In this document: positions 6,167 through 6,229 of the stretch, one piece after another
How the letters are laid out: the number at the start of each line of letters is the position of its first letter
How positions within the stretch are numbered: the stretch's first letter is position 1
Assembly (NCBI GenBank): GCA_021805585.1
Contig: JAJZEY010000070.1
Coordinates: 1-6,229 of the forward strand
Reading direction: 5' to 3'
DNA from: Planctomycetota bacterium
Lineage (GTDB): Bacteria > Planctomycetota > Phycisphaerae > WQYP01
Length of the DNA stretch: 6,229 nucleotides
Notes under the pieces: model-generated
The model's input: the letters and a program-made list of their open reading frames with translations, nothing else
Told to the model about the DNA's origin: nothing
Database searches by the model: none
Position numbers and translations under genes: made by a program

Positions 6167-6229
6167 AGCATAACTCCGCAGGCGATCAATCGCGTGCGGA
6201 AAAATCCTGAACAGGGCAAAACAGCCTCT

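Noticed and set aside
6186..6229. Minus-strand frame ending in TGA at 6186-6188, possibly the last 13 residues of nuoC
   Set aside because: Position and a 29-base gap to nuoD fit, but the visible residues are too few to recognise, and another minus-strand frame is also open there.
1..6229. Novel defence, mobile or biosynthetic system
   Set aside because: All substantial genes are complex I subunits or a DUF3472 protein; no transposase, nuclease, toxin, CRISPR repeat or attachment site was seen.

Overview
The window is mostly part of a bacterial respiratory complex I (NADH:quinone oxidoreductase, NDH-1) operon, read on the minus strand. From the right edge leftward the order is nuoD, nuoE, nuoF, nuoG, then a gene for a secreted DUF3472-domain protein. 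At the far left edge a reading frame on the plus strand, probably the 3' end of a convergent gene, runs into the tail of the DUF3472 gene. Every minus-strand gene is complete. I see no rRNA, tRNA, CRISPR array, insertion sequence or integrase, and no gene-free stretch longer than 137 bases.

The organism is probably a Planctomycetota or related PVC-group bacterium, possibly of the Phycisphaerae type. This is inferred from memory of family features and not proved: a NuoD loop reading QHPATHT instead of the usual QHPxTHG, a very short NuoG without the extra N7 cluster, and a DUF3472 protein of a kind common in Planctomycetota and Bacteroidota. Base composition is moderately GC-rich, and the nuo genes use clear Shine-Dalgarno sequences.

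NuoE, NuoF and NuoG form the NADH dehydrogenase arm. NuoF binds NADH and FMN and holds [4Fe-4S] cluster N3 (NuoF naming). NuoE holds [2Fe-2S] cluster N1a. NuoG passes electrons through a [2Fe-2S] and two [4Fe-4S] clusters towards NuoB/C/D. NuoD forms most of the quinone pocket at the junction with the membrane arm. All ligands expected for these clusters are present. The genes are separated by 72-97 base spacers, and each spacer holds at least one GC-rich inverted repeat. No membrane-arm gene (nuoH, nuoJ-N) follows nuoG in this window, so the cluster is either split or rearranged here.

I found no convincing new biological system. The points most worth a second look are the compact NuoG, the break in gene order after nuoG, the hairpins in the spacers, and the convergent overlap at the left edge.
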